Shown: in pieces, positions 32,354 through 45,995 of the stretch
How positions within the stretch are numbered: the first letter of the stretch is position 1
Layout: the number at the start of each line of letters is the position of its first letter
NCBI GenBank assembly: GCA_036971475.1
Contig: JBAIZL010000006.1
Span: forward strand, 16,161,459-16,225,458
Origin: Prosapia bicincta
Lineage: Eukaryota > Arthropoda > Insecta > Hemiptera > Cercopidae
Length of the DNA stretch: 64,000 bases
Direction: 5' to 3'
Made by a program: the position numbers and the translations under genes
The notes under the pieces: generated by a model
Database searches by the model: none
Seen by the model: the letters and a program-made list of their open reading frames with translations, nothing else
What the model was told of the DNA's origin: nothing

Positions 32354-35300
32354 GTAATGCTTATTGACATAACTGGAACAGTAATAAAACGGCACGGAAA
32401 CATAAATACTAATGAAGCTATACTATTAGGATAATGTTGTTTACACGTTGCTTGAATGTTTATGCGTGTGAGGAATTCAAGTTGTATCTATACGCCACGG
32501 TAATGCTTATTGACATATCTGGAACAGTAATAAAACTACACGGAAACATTATTAACTAATGAAGCTATATTATTAGGGTAGTGTTGTTTACACGTTGCTT
32601 GAATGTTTATGCGTGTGAGGAATTCAAGTTGTATCTATACGCCACGGTAATGCTTATTGACATATCTGGAACAGTAATAAAACTACACGGAAACATTATT
32701 AACTAATGAGGCTATATTATTAGGGTAGTGTTGTTTACACGTTGCTTGAATGTTTATGCGTGTAAGGAATTCAAGTTGTATCTATACGCCACGGTAATGC
32801 TTATTGACATATCTGGAACAGTAATAAAACTACACGGAAACATTATTAACTAATGAGGCTATATTATTAGGGTAGTGTTGTTTACACGTTGCTTGAATGT
32901 TTATGCGTGTGAGGAATTCAAGTTGTATCTATACGCCACGGTAATGCTTATTGACATATCTGGAACAGTAATAAAACTACACGGAAACATTATTAACTAA
33001 TGAGGCTATATTATTATTGTAATGTTGTTTACACGTTGCCTGAATGTTTATGCGTGTGAGGAATTCAAGTTGTATCTATACGCCACGGTAATGCTTATTG
33101 ACATATCTGGAACAGTAATAAAACTACACGGAAACATTATTAACTAATGAAGCTATACTATTAGGGTAATGTTGTTTACACGTTGCTTGAATGTTTATGC
33201 GTGTGAGGAATTCAAGTTGTATCTATACGCCACGGTAATGCTTATTGACATATCTGGAACAGTAATAAAACTACACGGAAACATTATTAACTAATGAGGC
33301 TATATTATTATTGTAATGTTGTTTACACGTTGCCTGAATGTTTATGCGTGTGAGGAATTCAAGTTGTATCTATACGCCACGGTAATGCTTATTGACATAT
33401 CTGGAACAGTAATAAAACTACACGGAAACATTATTAACTAATGAAGCTATATTATTAGGGTAGTGTTGTTTACACGTTGCTTGAATGTTTATGCGTGTGA
33501 GGAATTCAAGTTGTATCTATACGCCACGGTAATGCTTATTGACATATCTGGAACAGTAATAAAACTACACGGAAACATTATTAACTAATGAGGCTATATT
33601 ATTAGGGTAGTGTTGTTTACACGTTGCTTGAATGTTTATGCGTGTAAGGAATTCAAGTTGTATCTATACGCCACGGTAATGCTTATTGACATATCTGGAA
33701 CAGTAATAAAACTACACGGAAACATTATTAACTAATGAGGCTATATTATTAGGGTAGTGTTGTTTACACGTTGCTTGAATGTTTATGCGTGTGAGGAATT
33801 CAAGTTGTATCTATACGCCACGGTAATGCTTATTGACATATCTGGAACAGTAATAAAACTACACGGAAACATTATTAACTAATGAGGCTATATTATTATT
33901 GTAATGTTGTTTACACGTTGCCTGAATGTTTATGCGTGTGAGGAATTCAAGTTGTATCTATACGCCACGGTAATGCTTATTGACATATCTGGAACAGTAA
34001 TAAAACTACACGGAAACATTATTAACTAATGAAGCTATACTATTAGGGTAATGTTGTTTACACGTTGCTTGAATGTTTATGCGTGTGAGGAATTCAAGTT
34101 GTATCTATACGCCACGGTAATGCTTATTGACATATCTGGAACAGTAATAAAACTACACGGAAACATTATTAACTAATGAGGCTATATTATTATTGTAATG
34201 TTGTTTACACGTTGCCTGAATGTTTATGCGTGTGAGGAATTCAAGTTGTATCTATACGCCACGGTAATGCTTATTGACATATCTGGAACAGTAATAAAAC
34301 TACACGGAAACATTATTAACTAATGAAGCTATACTATTAGGGTAATGTTGTTTACACGTTGCTTGAATGTTTATGCGTGTGAGGAATTCAAGTTGTATCT
34401 ATACGCCACGGTAATGCTTATTGACATATCTGGAACAGTAATAAAACTACACGGAAACATTATTAACTAATGAGGCTATATTATTATTGTAATGTTGTTT
34501 ACACGTTGCCTGAATGTTTATGCGTGTGAGGAATTCAAGTTGTATCTATACGCCACGGTAATGCTTATTGACATATCTGGAACAGTAATAAAACTACACG
34601 GAAACATTATTAACTAATGAAGCTATACTATTAGGGTAATGTTGTTTACACGTTGCTTGAATGTTTATGCGTGTGAGGAATTCAAGTTGTATCTATACGC
34701 CACGGTAATGCTTATTGACATATCTGGAACAGTAATAAAACTACACGGAAACATTATTAACTAATGAGGCTATATTATTATTGTAATGTTGTTTACACGT
34801 TGCCTGAATGTTTATGCGTGTGAGGAATTCAAGTTGTATCTATACGCCACGGTAATGCTTATTGACATATCTGGAACAGTAATAAAACTACACGGAAACA
34901 TTATTAACTAATGAAGCTATACTATTAGGGTAATGTTGTTTACACGTTGCTTGAATGTTTATGCGTGTGAGGAATTCAAGTTGTATCTATACGCCACGGT
35001 AATGCTTATTGACATATCTGGAACAGTAATAAAACGACACGGACACATAAATAACTAATGAAGCTATACTATTAGGGTAGTGTTGTTTACACGTTGTTTG
35101 AATGTTTATGCGTGTGAGGAATTCAAGTTGTATCTATACGCCACGGTAATGCTTATTGACATATCTGGAACAGTAATAAAACGACACGGAAACATAAATA
35201 ACTAATGAAGCTATACTATTAGGGTAATGTTGTTTACACGTTGCTTGAATGTTTATGCGTGTGAGGAATTCAAGTTGTATCTATACGCCACGGTAATGCT

Positions 35301-38300
35301 TATTGACATAACTGGAACCGTAATAAAACGACACGGAAACATTAATAACTAATGAAGCTATACTATTAGGGTAATGTTGTTTACACGTTGCTTGAATGTT
35401 TATGCGTGTGAGGGATTCAAGTTGTATCTATACGAAACGGTAATGCTTATTGACATATCTGGAACAGTAATAAAACTACACGGAAACATTATTAACTAAT
35501 GAAGCTATACTATTAGGGTAATGTTGTTTACACGTTGCTTGAATGTTTATGCGTGTGAGGAATTCAAGTTGTATCTATACGCCACGGTAATGCTTATTGA
35601 CATATCTGGAACAGTAATAAAACTACACCGAAACATTATTAACTAATGAAGCTATACTATTAGGGTAGTGTTGTTTACACGTTGCTTGAATGTTTATGCG
35701 TGTGAGGAATTCAAGTTGTATCTATACGCCACGGTAATGCTTATTGACATAACTGGAACAGTAATAAAACTACACGGAAACATTATTAACTAATGAAGCT
35801 ATACTATTAGGGTAGTGTTGTTTACACGTTGCTTGAATGTTTATGCGTGTGAGGAATTCAAGTTGTATCTATACGCCACGGTAATGCTTATTGACATATC
35901 TGGAACAGTAATAAAACTACACGGAAACATTATTAACTAATGAAGCTATACTATTAGGGTAATGTTGTTTACACGTTGCTTGAATGTTTATGCGTGTGAG
36001 GAATTCAAGTTGTATCTATACGCCACGGTAATGCTTATTGACATATCTGGAACAGTAATAAAACTACACGGAAACATTATTAACTAATGAAGCTATACTA
36101 TTAGGGTAATGTTGTTTACACGTTGCTTGAATGTTTATGCGTGTGAGGAATTCAAGTTGTATCTATACGCCACGGTAATGCTTATTGACATATCTGGAAC
36201 AGTAATAAAACCACACGGACACATAAATAACTAATGAATCTATACTATTAGGGTAATGTTGTTTACACGTTGCTTGAATGTTTATGCGTGTGAGGAATTC
36301 AAGTTGTATCTATACGCCACGGTAATGCTTATTGACATATCTGGAACAGTAATAAAACTACACGGAAACATTATTAACTAATGAAGCTATATTATTAGGG
36401 TAGTGTTGTTTACACGTTGCTTGAATGTTTATGCGTGTGAGGAATTCAAGTTGTATCTATACGCCACGGTAATGCTTATTGACATAACTGGAACAGTAAT
36501 AAAACGACACGAAAACATTAATAACTAATGAAGCTATACTATTAGGGTAATGTTGTTTACACGTTGCTTGAATGTTTATGCGTGTGAGGAATTCAAGTTG
36601 TATCTATACGCCACGGTAATGCTTATTGACATAACTGGAACAGTAATAAAACGACACGGAAACATAAATAACTAATGAAGCTATACTTTTAGGGTAATGT
36701 TGTTTACACGTTGTTTGAATGTTTATGAGTGTGAGGAATTCAAGTTGTATCTATACGCCACGGTAATGCTTATTGACATAACTGGAACAGTAATAAAACG
36801 ACACGGAAACATTAATAACTAATGAAGCTATACTATTAGGGTAATGTTGTTTACACGTTGCTTGAATGTTTATGCGTGTGAGGAATTCAAGTTGTATCTA
36901 TACGCCACGGTAATGCTTATTGACATAACTGGAACAGTAATAAATCGACACGGAAACATAAATAACTAATGAAGCTATACTTTTAGGGTAATGTTGTTTA
37001 CACGTTGCTTGAATGTTTATGCGTGTGAGGAATTCAAGTTGTAACTATACGCCACGGTAATGCTTATTGACATAACTGGAACAGTAATAAAACGACACGG
37101 AAACATTATTAACTAATGAAGCTATATTATTAGGGTAGTGTTGTTTACACGTTGCTTGAATGTTTATGCGTGTGAGCAATTCAAGTTGTATCTGTACGCC
37201 ACGGTAATGCTTATTGACATATCTGGAACTGTAATAAAACGGCACGAAAACATTAATAACTAATGAAGCTATACTATTAGGGTAGTGTTGTTTACACGTT
37301 GCTTGAATGTTTATGCGTGTGAGGAATTCAAGTTGTATCTATACGCCACGGTAATGCTTATTGACATATCTGGAACTGTAATAAAACGGCACGAAAACAT
37401 TAATAACTAATGAAGCTATACTATTAGGGTAATGTTGTTTACACGTTGCTTGAATGTTTATGCGTGTGAGGAATTCAAGTTGTATCTATACGCCACGGTA
37501 ATGCTTATTGACATATCTGGAACAGTAATAAAACGACACGGAAACATAAATAACTAATGAAGCTATACTATTAGGGTAATGTTGTTTACACGTTGCTTGA
37601 ATGTTTATGCGTGTGAGGAATTCAAGTTGTATCTATACGCTACGGTAATGCTTATTGACATATCTGGAACAGTAATAAAACTACACGGAAACATAAATAA
37701 CTAATGAAGCTATATTATTAGGGTAGTGTTGTTTACACGTTGCTTGAATGTTTATGCGTGTGAGGAATTCAAGTTGTATCTATACGCCACGGTAATGCTT
37801 ATTGACATATCTGGAACAGTAATAAAACTACACGGAAACATTATTAACTAATGAAGCTATACTATTAGGGTAATGTTGTTTACACGTTGCTTGAATGTTT
37901 ATGCGTGTGAGGAATTCAAGTTGTATCTATACGCCACGGTAATGCTTATTGACATATCTGGAACAGTAATAAAACGACACGGACACATAAATAACTAATG
38001 AATCTATACTATTAGGGTAATGTTGTTTACACGTTGCTTGAATGTTTATGCGTGTGAGGAATTCAAGTTGTATCTATACGCCACGGTAATGCTTATTGAC
38101 ATATCTGGAACAGTAATAAAACTACACGGAAACATTATTAACTAATGAAGCTATATTATTAGGGTAGTGTTGTTTACAAGTTGCTTGAATGTTTATGCGT
38201 GTGAGGAATTCAAGTTGTATCTATACGCCACGGTAATGCTTATTGACATAACTGGAACAGTTATAAAACTACACGGAAACATAAATAACTAATGAAGCTA

Positions 38301-41300
38301 TACTATTATTGTAATGTTGTTTACACGTTGCCTGAATGTTTATGCGTGTGAGGAATTCAAGTTGTATCTATACGCCACGGTAATGCTTATTGACATATCT
38401 GGAACAGTAATAAAACGACACGTAAACATTAATAACTAATGAAGCTATACTATTAGGGTAATGTTGTTTACACGTTGCTTGAATGTTTATGCGTGTGAGG
38501 AATTCAAGTTGTATCTATACGCCACGGTAATGCTTATTGACATATCTGGAACAGTAATAAAACGACACGTAAACATTAATAACTAATGAAGCTATACTAT
38601 TAGGGTAATGTTGTTTACACGTTGCTTGAATGTTTATGCGTGTGAGGAATTCAAGTTGTATCTATACGCCACGGTAATGCTTATTGACATATCTGGAACA
38701 GTAATAAAACGACACGTAAACATTAATAACTAATGAAGCTATACTATTAGGGTAATGTTGTTTACACGTTGCTTGAATGTTTATGCGTGTGAGGAATTCA
38801 AGTTGTATCTATACGCCACGGTAATGCTTATTGACATAACTGGAACAGTTATAAAACGACACGGACACATAAATAACTAATGAATCTATACTATTAGGGT
38901 AATGTTGTTTACACGTTGCTTGAATGTTTATGCGTGTGAGGAATTCAAGTTGTATCTATACGCCACGGTAATGCTTATTGACATAACTGGAACCGTAATA
39001 AAACGACACGGAAACATTAATAACTAATGAAGCTATACTATTAGGGTAATGTTGTTTACACGTTGCTTGAATGTTTATGCGTGTGAGGAATTCAAGTTGT
39101 ATCTATACGCCACGGTAATGCTTATTGACATAACTGGAACAGTAATAAAACGACAAGGAAACATTAATAACTAATGAAGCTATACTATTAGGGTAATGTT
39201 GTTTACACGTTGCTTGAATGTTTATGCGTGTGAGGAATTCAAGTTGTATCTATACGCCACGGTAATGCTTATTGACATAACTGGAACAGTAATAAAACGA
39301 CACGCAAACATTAATAACTAATGAAGCTATACTATTAGGGTAATGTTGTTTACACGTTGCCTGAATGTTTATGCGTGTGAGGAATTCAAGTTGTATCTAT
39401 ACGCCACGGTAATGCTTATTGACATATCTGGAACAGTAATAAAACTACACGGAAACATAAATAACTAATGAAGCTATACTATTATTGTAATGTTGTTTAC
39501 ACGTTGCCTGAATGTTTATGCGTGTGAGGAATTCAAGTTGTATCTATACGCCACGGTAATGCTTATTGACATATCTGGAACAGTAATAAAACTACACGGA
39601 AACATAAATAACTAATGAAGCTATACTATTATTGTAATGTTGTTTACACGTTGCTTGAATGTTTATGCGTGTGAGGAATTCAAGTTGTATCTATACGCCA
39701 CGGTAATGCTTATTGACATATCTGGAACAGTAATAAAACTACACGGAAACATTATTAACTAATGAAGCTATACTATTATTGTAATGTTGTTTACACGTTG
39801 CTTAAATGTTTATGCGTGTGAGGAATTCAAGTTGTATCTATACGCCACGGTAATGCTTATTGACATATCTGGAACAGTAATAAAACTACACCGAAACATT
39901 ATTAACTAATGAAGCTATACTATTATTGTAATGTTGTTTACACGTTGCTTGAATGTTTATGCGTGTGAGGAATTCAAGTTGTATCTATACGCCACGGTAA
40001 TGCTTATTGACATATCTGGAACAGTAATAAAACGACACGGAAACATAAATAACTAATGAAGCTATACTATTAGGGTAATGTTGTTTACACGTTGCTTGAA
40101 TGTTTATGCGTGTGAGGAATTCAAGTTGTATCTATACACCACGGTAATGCTTATTGACATAACTGGAACAGTAATAAAACGAAACGGAAACATTAATAAA
40201 TAATGAAGCTATACTTTTAGGGTAATGTTGTTTACACGTTGCTTGAATTTTTATGCGTGTGAGGAATTCAAGTTGTATCTATACGCCACGGTAATGCTTA
40301 TTGAGATATTTGGAACAGTAATAAAACGACACGGAAACATTAATAACTAATGAGGCTATACTATTAGGGTAATGTTGTTTACACGTTGTTTGAATGTTTA
40401 TGCATGTGAGGAATTCAAGTTGTATCTATACGCCACGGTAATGCTTATTGACATATCTGGAACAGTAATAAAACGACACGGAAACATTAATAACTAATGA
40501 AGCTACACTTTTAGGGTAATGTTGTTTACACGTTGCTTGAATGTTTATGCGTGTGAGGAATTCAAGTTGTATCTATACGCCACGGTAATGCTTATTGACA
40601 TAACTGGAACAGTAATAAAACGACACGGAAACATTAATAACTAATGAAGCTATACTTTTAGGGTAATGTTGTTTACACGTTGTTTGAATGTTTATGCATG
40701 TGAGGAACTCAAGTTGTATCTATACGCCACGGTAATGCTTATTGACATAACTGGAACAGTAATAAAACGACACGGAAACATAAATAACTAATGAAGCTAT
40801 ACTATTACGGTAATGTTGTTTACACGTTGCTTGAATGTTTATGCGTGTGAGGATTTCAAGTTGTATCTATACGCCACGGTAATGCTTATTGACATAACTG
40901 GAACAGTAATAAAACGACACGGAAACATAAATAACTAATGAAGCTATACTATTACGGTAATGTTGTTTACACGTTGCTTGAATGTTTATGCGTGTGAGGA
41001 ATTCAAGTTGTATCTATACGCCACGGTAATGCTTATTGACATAACTGGAACAGTAGTAAAACGACACGAAAACATAAATAACTAATGAAGCTATACTATT
41101 AGGGTAATGTTGTTTACACGTTGCTTGAATGTTTATGCGTGTGAGGAATTCAAGTTGTATCTATACGCCACGGTAATGCTTATTGACATAACTGGAACAG
41201 TAATAAAACGACACGGAAACATAAATAACTAATGAAGCTATACTATTACGGTAATGTTGTTTACACGTTGCTTGAATGTTTATGCGTGTGAGGAATTCAA

Positions 41301-43566
41301 GTTGTATCTATACGCCACGGTAATGCTTATTGACATAACTGGAACAGTAATAAAACGACACGGAAACATTAATAACTAATGAAGCTATACTATTAGGGTA
41401 ATGTTGTTTACACGTTGCTTGAATGTTTATGCGTGTGAGGAATTCAAGTTGTAGCTATACGCCACGGTAATGCTTATTGACATAACTGGAACAGTAATAA
41501 AACGACACGGAAACATAAATAACTAATGAAGCTATACTATTAGGGTAATGTTGTTTACACGTTGCTTGAATGTTTATGCGTGTGAGGAATTCAAGTTGTA
41601 GCTATACGCCACGGTAATGCTTATTGACATAACTGGAACAGTAATAAAACGACACGGAAACATAAATAACTAATGAAGCTATACTATTAGGGTAATGTTG
41701 TTTACACGTTGCTTGAATGTTTATGCATGTGAGGAATTCAAGTTGTAGCTATACGCCACGGTAATGCTTATTGACATAACTGGAACAGTAATAAAACGAC
41801 ACGGAAACATTAATAACTAATGAAGCTATACTATTAGGGTAATGTTGTTTACACGTTGCTTGAATGTTTATGCGTGTGAGGAATTCAAGTTGTAGCTATA
41901 CGCCACGGTAATGCTTATTGACATAACTGGAACAGTAATAAAACGACACGGAAACATTAATAACTAATGAAGCTATACTATTAGGGTAATGTTGTTTACA
42001 CGTTGCTTGAATGTTTATGCGTGTGAGGAATTCAAGTTGTAGCTATACGCCACGGTAATGCTTATTGACATAACTGGAACAGTAATAAAACGACACGGAA
42101 ACATTAATAACTAATGAAGCTATACTATTAGGGTAATGTTGTTTACACGTTGCTTGAATGTTTATGCGTGTGAGGAATTCAAGTTGTAGCTATACGCCAC
42201 GGTAATGCTTATTGACATAACTGGAACAGTAATAAAACGACACGGAAACATAAATAACTAATGAAGCTATACTATTAGGGTAATGTTGTTTACACGTTGC
42301 TTGAATGTTTATGCGTGTGAGGAATTCAAGTTGTAGCTATACGCCACGGTAATGCTTATTGACATAACTGGAACAGTAATAAAACGACACGGAAACATTA
42401 ATAACTAATGAAGCTATACTATTAGGGTAATGTTGTTTACACGTTGCTTGAATGTTTATGCATGTGAGGAATTCAAGTTGTAGCTATACGCCACGGTAAT
42501 GCTTATTGACATAACTGGAACAGTAATAAAACGACACGGAAACATTAATAACTAATGAAGCTATACTATTAGGGTAATGTTGTTTACACGTTGCTTGAAT
42601 GTTTATGCGTGTGAGGAATTCAAGTTGTAGCTATACGCCACGGTAATGCTTATTGACATAACTGGAACAGTAATAAAACGACACGGAAACATTAATAACT
42701 AATGAAGCTATACTATTAGGGTAATGTTGTTTACACGTTGCTTGAATGTTTATGCGTGTGAGGAATTCAAGTTGTATCTATACGCCACGGTAATGCTTAT
42801 TGACATAACTGGAACAGTAATAAAACGACACGGAAACATTATTAACTAATGAAGCTATACTATTAGGGTAATGTTGTTTACACGTTGCTTGAATGTTTAT
42901 GCGTGTGAGGAATTCAAGTTGTATCTATACGCCACGGTAATGCTTATTGACATAACTGGAACAGTAATAAAACGGCACGAAAACATAAATAACTAATGAA
43001 GCTATACTATTACGGTAATGTTGTTTACACGTTGCTTGAATGTTTATGCGTGTGAGGAATTCAAGTTGTATCTATACGCCACGGTAATGCTTATTGACAT
43101 AACTGGAACAGTAATAAAACGACACGGAAACATTAATAACTAATGAAGCTATACTCTTAGGGTAATGTTGTTTACACATTGCTTGAATGTTTATGCGTGT
43201 GAGGAATTCAAGTTGTATCTATACGCCACGGTAATGCTTATTGACATAACTGGAACAGTAATAAAACGACACGGAAACATTAATAACTAATGAAGCTATA
43301 CTCTTAGGGTAATGTTGTTTACACGTTGCTTGAATGTTTATGCGTGTGAGGAATTCAAGTTGTATCTATACGCCACGGTAATGCTTATTGACATAACTGG
43401 AACAGTAATAAAACGACACGGAAACATTATTAACTAATGAAGCTATACTATTAGGGTAATGTTGTTTACACGTTGCTTGAATGTTTATGCGTGTGAGGAA
43501 TTCAAGTTGTATCTATACGCCACGGTAATGCTTATTGACATAACTGGAACTGTAATAAAACGGCAC
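32354..43566. repeat. 147-bp satellite array, about 76 copies
   Basis: GTTGTTTACACGTTGC recurs at 32436, 32583, 32730, 32877 and onward every 147 bp without indels. The period equals the nucleosome core length. Variant types (GGGTAGTG, GGGTAATG, ATTGTAATG with CCTGAATG, GTTGTAGCTATACG) are arranged in blocks: a six-monomer unit repeats at 882 bp (marker GTGTAAGG at 32761 and 33643), an alternating dimer runs about 33880-34990, and a GTTGTAGC subfamily fills about 41440-42750. No long open frame persists, so it is non-coding. The last monomer breaks off at CGGCAC near 43566. Confidence 0.97.
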
Positions 43567-43908
43567 AAAAAGGGGAAAAACTATCACGCATCCTTTTCAA
43601 CATTAGAAGCTCGGTTTTGTCCTGATGTTCAAAATAAACCACTCAAAATATTTTGTTTATTCCCACTTTCATCATGCTGTACTTTGACAGGTGGCCGTCG
43701 CGTCATACTGCACTGTACCACAGTTTACATTCGCATTCAACCACCATGCTGGGAAGATTATTATATAAATAGACAAGTACTTTACGGTATATATCTGACT
43801 GTAAGGCTTTAAACTTACTGTTTTATATCCAGAACTAATATTTTAACTTCACCAATTACACTTGTAACATAGAATACCATTTTTAAAACACCAAAAATAT
43901 CACAAACT
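43567..43908. other. Unique sequence to the right of the 147-bp array
   Basis: A + frame crossing from the last monomer (43459-43812) has no recognisable domain. This may be the interior of the Tigger-like element whose end lies at 43909-43967. Confidence 0.4.
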
Positions 43909-43967
43909 CCGGTCCGGATTATGTGGACATCCGGAATAATGAGGTTCAAAATATCGAGGCTCTACTG
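43909..43967 (-). mobile_element. pogo/Tigger-like transposon end
   Basis: Read on minus from 43967: CAGTAGAGCCTCGATATTTT, then ATTCCGGATG and CATAATCCGGACCGG. This follows the familiar CAGT-AACCTCGAT-ATCCGGA pattern of Tigger (pogo, Tc1/mariner superfamily) terminal repeats. TA lies immediately outside (43968-43969), as expected for a TA target. The opposite end was not found, so the element is truncated, probably by the satellite. Confidence 0.6.
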
Positions 43968-43969
43968 TA

Positions 43970-44440
43970 TTAAAGCGGGTCCATACTATATCTACAAATA
44001 TTCACATTCAATACATAAACAAATATAGCATTACATACACTAGCCTATATACTTTTTATTTCAATAAATATTCAGTGTTATTATTCTTCCATAAAGGTAC
44101 ACTTGAACCTGCTAATCAATGACGCAACCCGCGTTGATTGTTACGTGCAAATTAAGTTGCCCCGTTTACGATACACGGCGACTTTCGCCGAGGCAAGGAA
44201 GTGTATCTAAACACATGCGCTTTAGCGAGTTAATGCGCCACTTTTTTTTCTCTTTTCCCCGCAACATACTGGACTAGTTGAGTTATGGCTTGCCATTGCT
44301 CCATTCACTTCCTGCCAATACCGGAAGTGCACCGGCAACGCTCTCCATTACAACCGCTACGCTCCACGGCAAATACGATGCGTTTCCCATTTATGGAGGG
44401 AATTTAAATTAATGGAAGGAGCAGTAAATGGATTCAGTCA
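43970..44440. other. Relatively GC-rich unique sequence
   Basis: Contains CGGCGACTTTCGCCG (hairpin, near 44176-44190) and several CpG-rich stretches to 44390. It could be a decayed transposon end or an old promoter. No open frame found. Confidence 0.4.
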
Positions 44441-44469
44441 TGTCATGATTATAAATCGGCGGCGATTTG

Positions 44470-44540
44470 TTTTTTTAGAGAAGTTTCGCTTCAACTGCAG
44501 ACATCATCAGGTTGTACAGAAGCCACAAAACCTAAGCTAG
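44470..44540 (-). ncRNA. Hammerhead-like remnant, fourth variant
   Basis: On minus: CTGATGA (complement of 44503-44509), T, GTCTGCAGTTGAAGC, GAAACTTC. The order is right, but stem II pairs poorly (G-C, U-G, mismatch, U-A). Likely the eroded 3' end of another Penelope-like family. Confidence 0.35.
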
Positions 44541-44545
44541 GTTTA

Positions 44546-45461
44546 AAAAAACTTATTATATAAATATTTTAAAATTAAATATATAAATTAAAACTATTAA
44601 GAAAGACTAACAATAAAAGTTGAATAACTAATTTCCCGCTGCCTATTATACTATTTGTTAAATATGGTTCTCCTCCCATATAAAAAAAATATGGTACCAA
44701 AAAAAAAATAGGGAATTATGGTACTCATTTCCTTTCCGGATTCTTACCGTTATTTTATTAAACCTCCTTTCTTTCACTTTATCCTAGCAATATCCTTTCC
44801 CAATTCTTTCTGCATCTAAACAACTACTTCATGTATCTCTTATCTCACTCCTTCTATCGTTAATATTTTCTGTTATGAAATTTTGCTTACACTCTCTTTA
44901 TTTTCGTTTATCCTAATTTTTCAGTTTATTTGCTCATGAACCTTAACGGCTATTGTTTATTATTTATATTCAACTATTAATTATATAAATCTTTTTTATT
45001 TTCTGTTCTTCTTTTTTATCTAAAATTTGCCTTTTCCTTATCTCTTCTATATTTTATTATAATCACTACATTTCCTGTATAACCTTTCGGTAACTTTTTG
45101 CTCTACTTTATTTCATTGTTATTTTACTTTTTATCACTTTTTAATTGTTTGCCCTATTTATATAGCTTTGCGTTTTACGTAAAACTGTTTTCTCAACTTC
45201 TTTACTATTAATTTAGCAGTGAAGTCAAACTGAAATAGATTAAATAAAAAACTGTGAAACTATTTTTACTTCTTACCAGCTTTTCCATATTCTTACAGTA
45301 TTCAATTATTTCAAACTAAAAATTTGTTTTTTTCTCAACTTTAAAAAAAATGTTGCTCTTTAGTTTAAAAAAATGACGTTTAAAAGTGTTTTCCTAACTG
45401 ATTCCTGCAATATGTTTCTAATATATTGAATTTGGAATGGTTCGTAATAATAATTTTCTTT
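44546..45461. other. AT-rich sequence, no gene seen
   Basis: About 900 bp, T-rich on +, with no readable Penelope domain on either strand. Confidence 0.5.
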
Positions 45462-45480
45462 TTTTAAATTTGTTAAAACT

Positions 45481-45535
45481 TATGAGACAGAACGTTTTCG
45501 ATCAGTATGTGGCGATCTTCATCAGTGTCTTCTGC
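45481..45535 (-). ncRNA. Hammerhead ribozyme motif at the 3' end of Penelope copy 2
   Basis: On minus: CTGATGA (complement of 45519-45525), extra A, GATCG ... TGATC, GAA, AACGTT, C, then TGTCTC. Stem I pairs AGACA with TGTCT. The last stem II pair is changed relative to the 26238 copy (CGATC to TGATC). Its position downstream of GIY-YIG matches the terminal repeats where Penelope hammerheads are known. Confidence 0.65.
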
Positions 45536-45669
45536 TTGGAGATGTCGGGTCAAGCGGTGACGGTTTTAAAGGTAGGTTTCGATAGTATCAAAGAGTATGT
45601 GTGATTTGTTTTTAGTTTGTTCGTTTAATATGTTTGTACTTTTTGTGTTTTTGTGTGTTTGTAAATTTC

Positions 45670-45995
45670 TTATTGTTCTAGTGTGTTGAGATGTGATCCT
45701 TTTTTGTTGATGTGTAGGATTTCTAGGTTATGGTAAATGTCTGTGTATTTGTGTTCTGTTTCTTTTATGTGATTGTAAAATGTTGAGTTGGTGTTTTGTT
45801 TGTGTTCCTCGACTCTTTGTTTAAAGCTGCGACCTGATTGTCCAAAGTAGAATTTGTTACATTCGTCGCAGTTCAGTTTGTATACGCCTGGTGCTTGTAG
45901 TTTATCTTTGTTGTTGGTGTTGTGTTGTATTTTGTATTGCAATTTGTTATTATATTTGTATGCTATTTTGTATTCTATTTTTTGAAATTTGCGGG
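45670..45995 (-). pseudogene. GIY-YIG endonuclease domain of Penelope copy 2
   Basis: The nuclease nicks chromosomal DNA to prime reverse transcription. On minus the frame runs through NNKLQYKIQHNTNNKDKLQ, then APGVYKLNCDECNKFYFGQS and GRSFKQRVEEHKQN. It shows GVY, the Cys pair CDEC typical of Penelope GIY-YIG domains, YFGQ in place of YIGQ, the catalytic-type Arg in SFKQR, and EEH. A later HIKETEH segment precedes a stop at 45670. The domain itself is open; the protein is cut off from its RT by a stop and a frameshift upstream. Confidence 0.85.

Noticed and set aside
37045..37245. 66-codon minus frame
   Set aside because: It lies wholly inside the 147-bp satellite and depends on local variants; neighbouring monomers are closed.
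43459..43812. 117-codon + frame
   Set aside because: It begins inside the last satellite monomer and runs into unique DNA; no domain or splice context.
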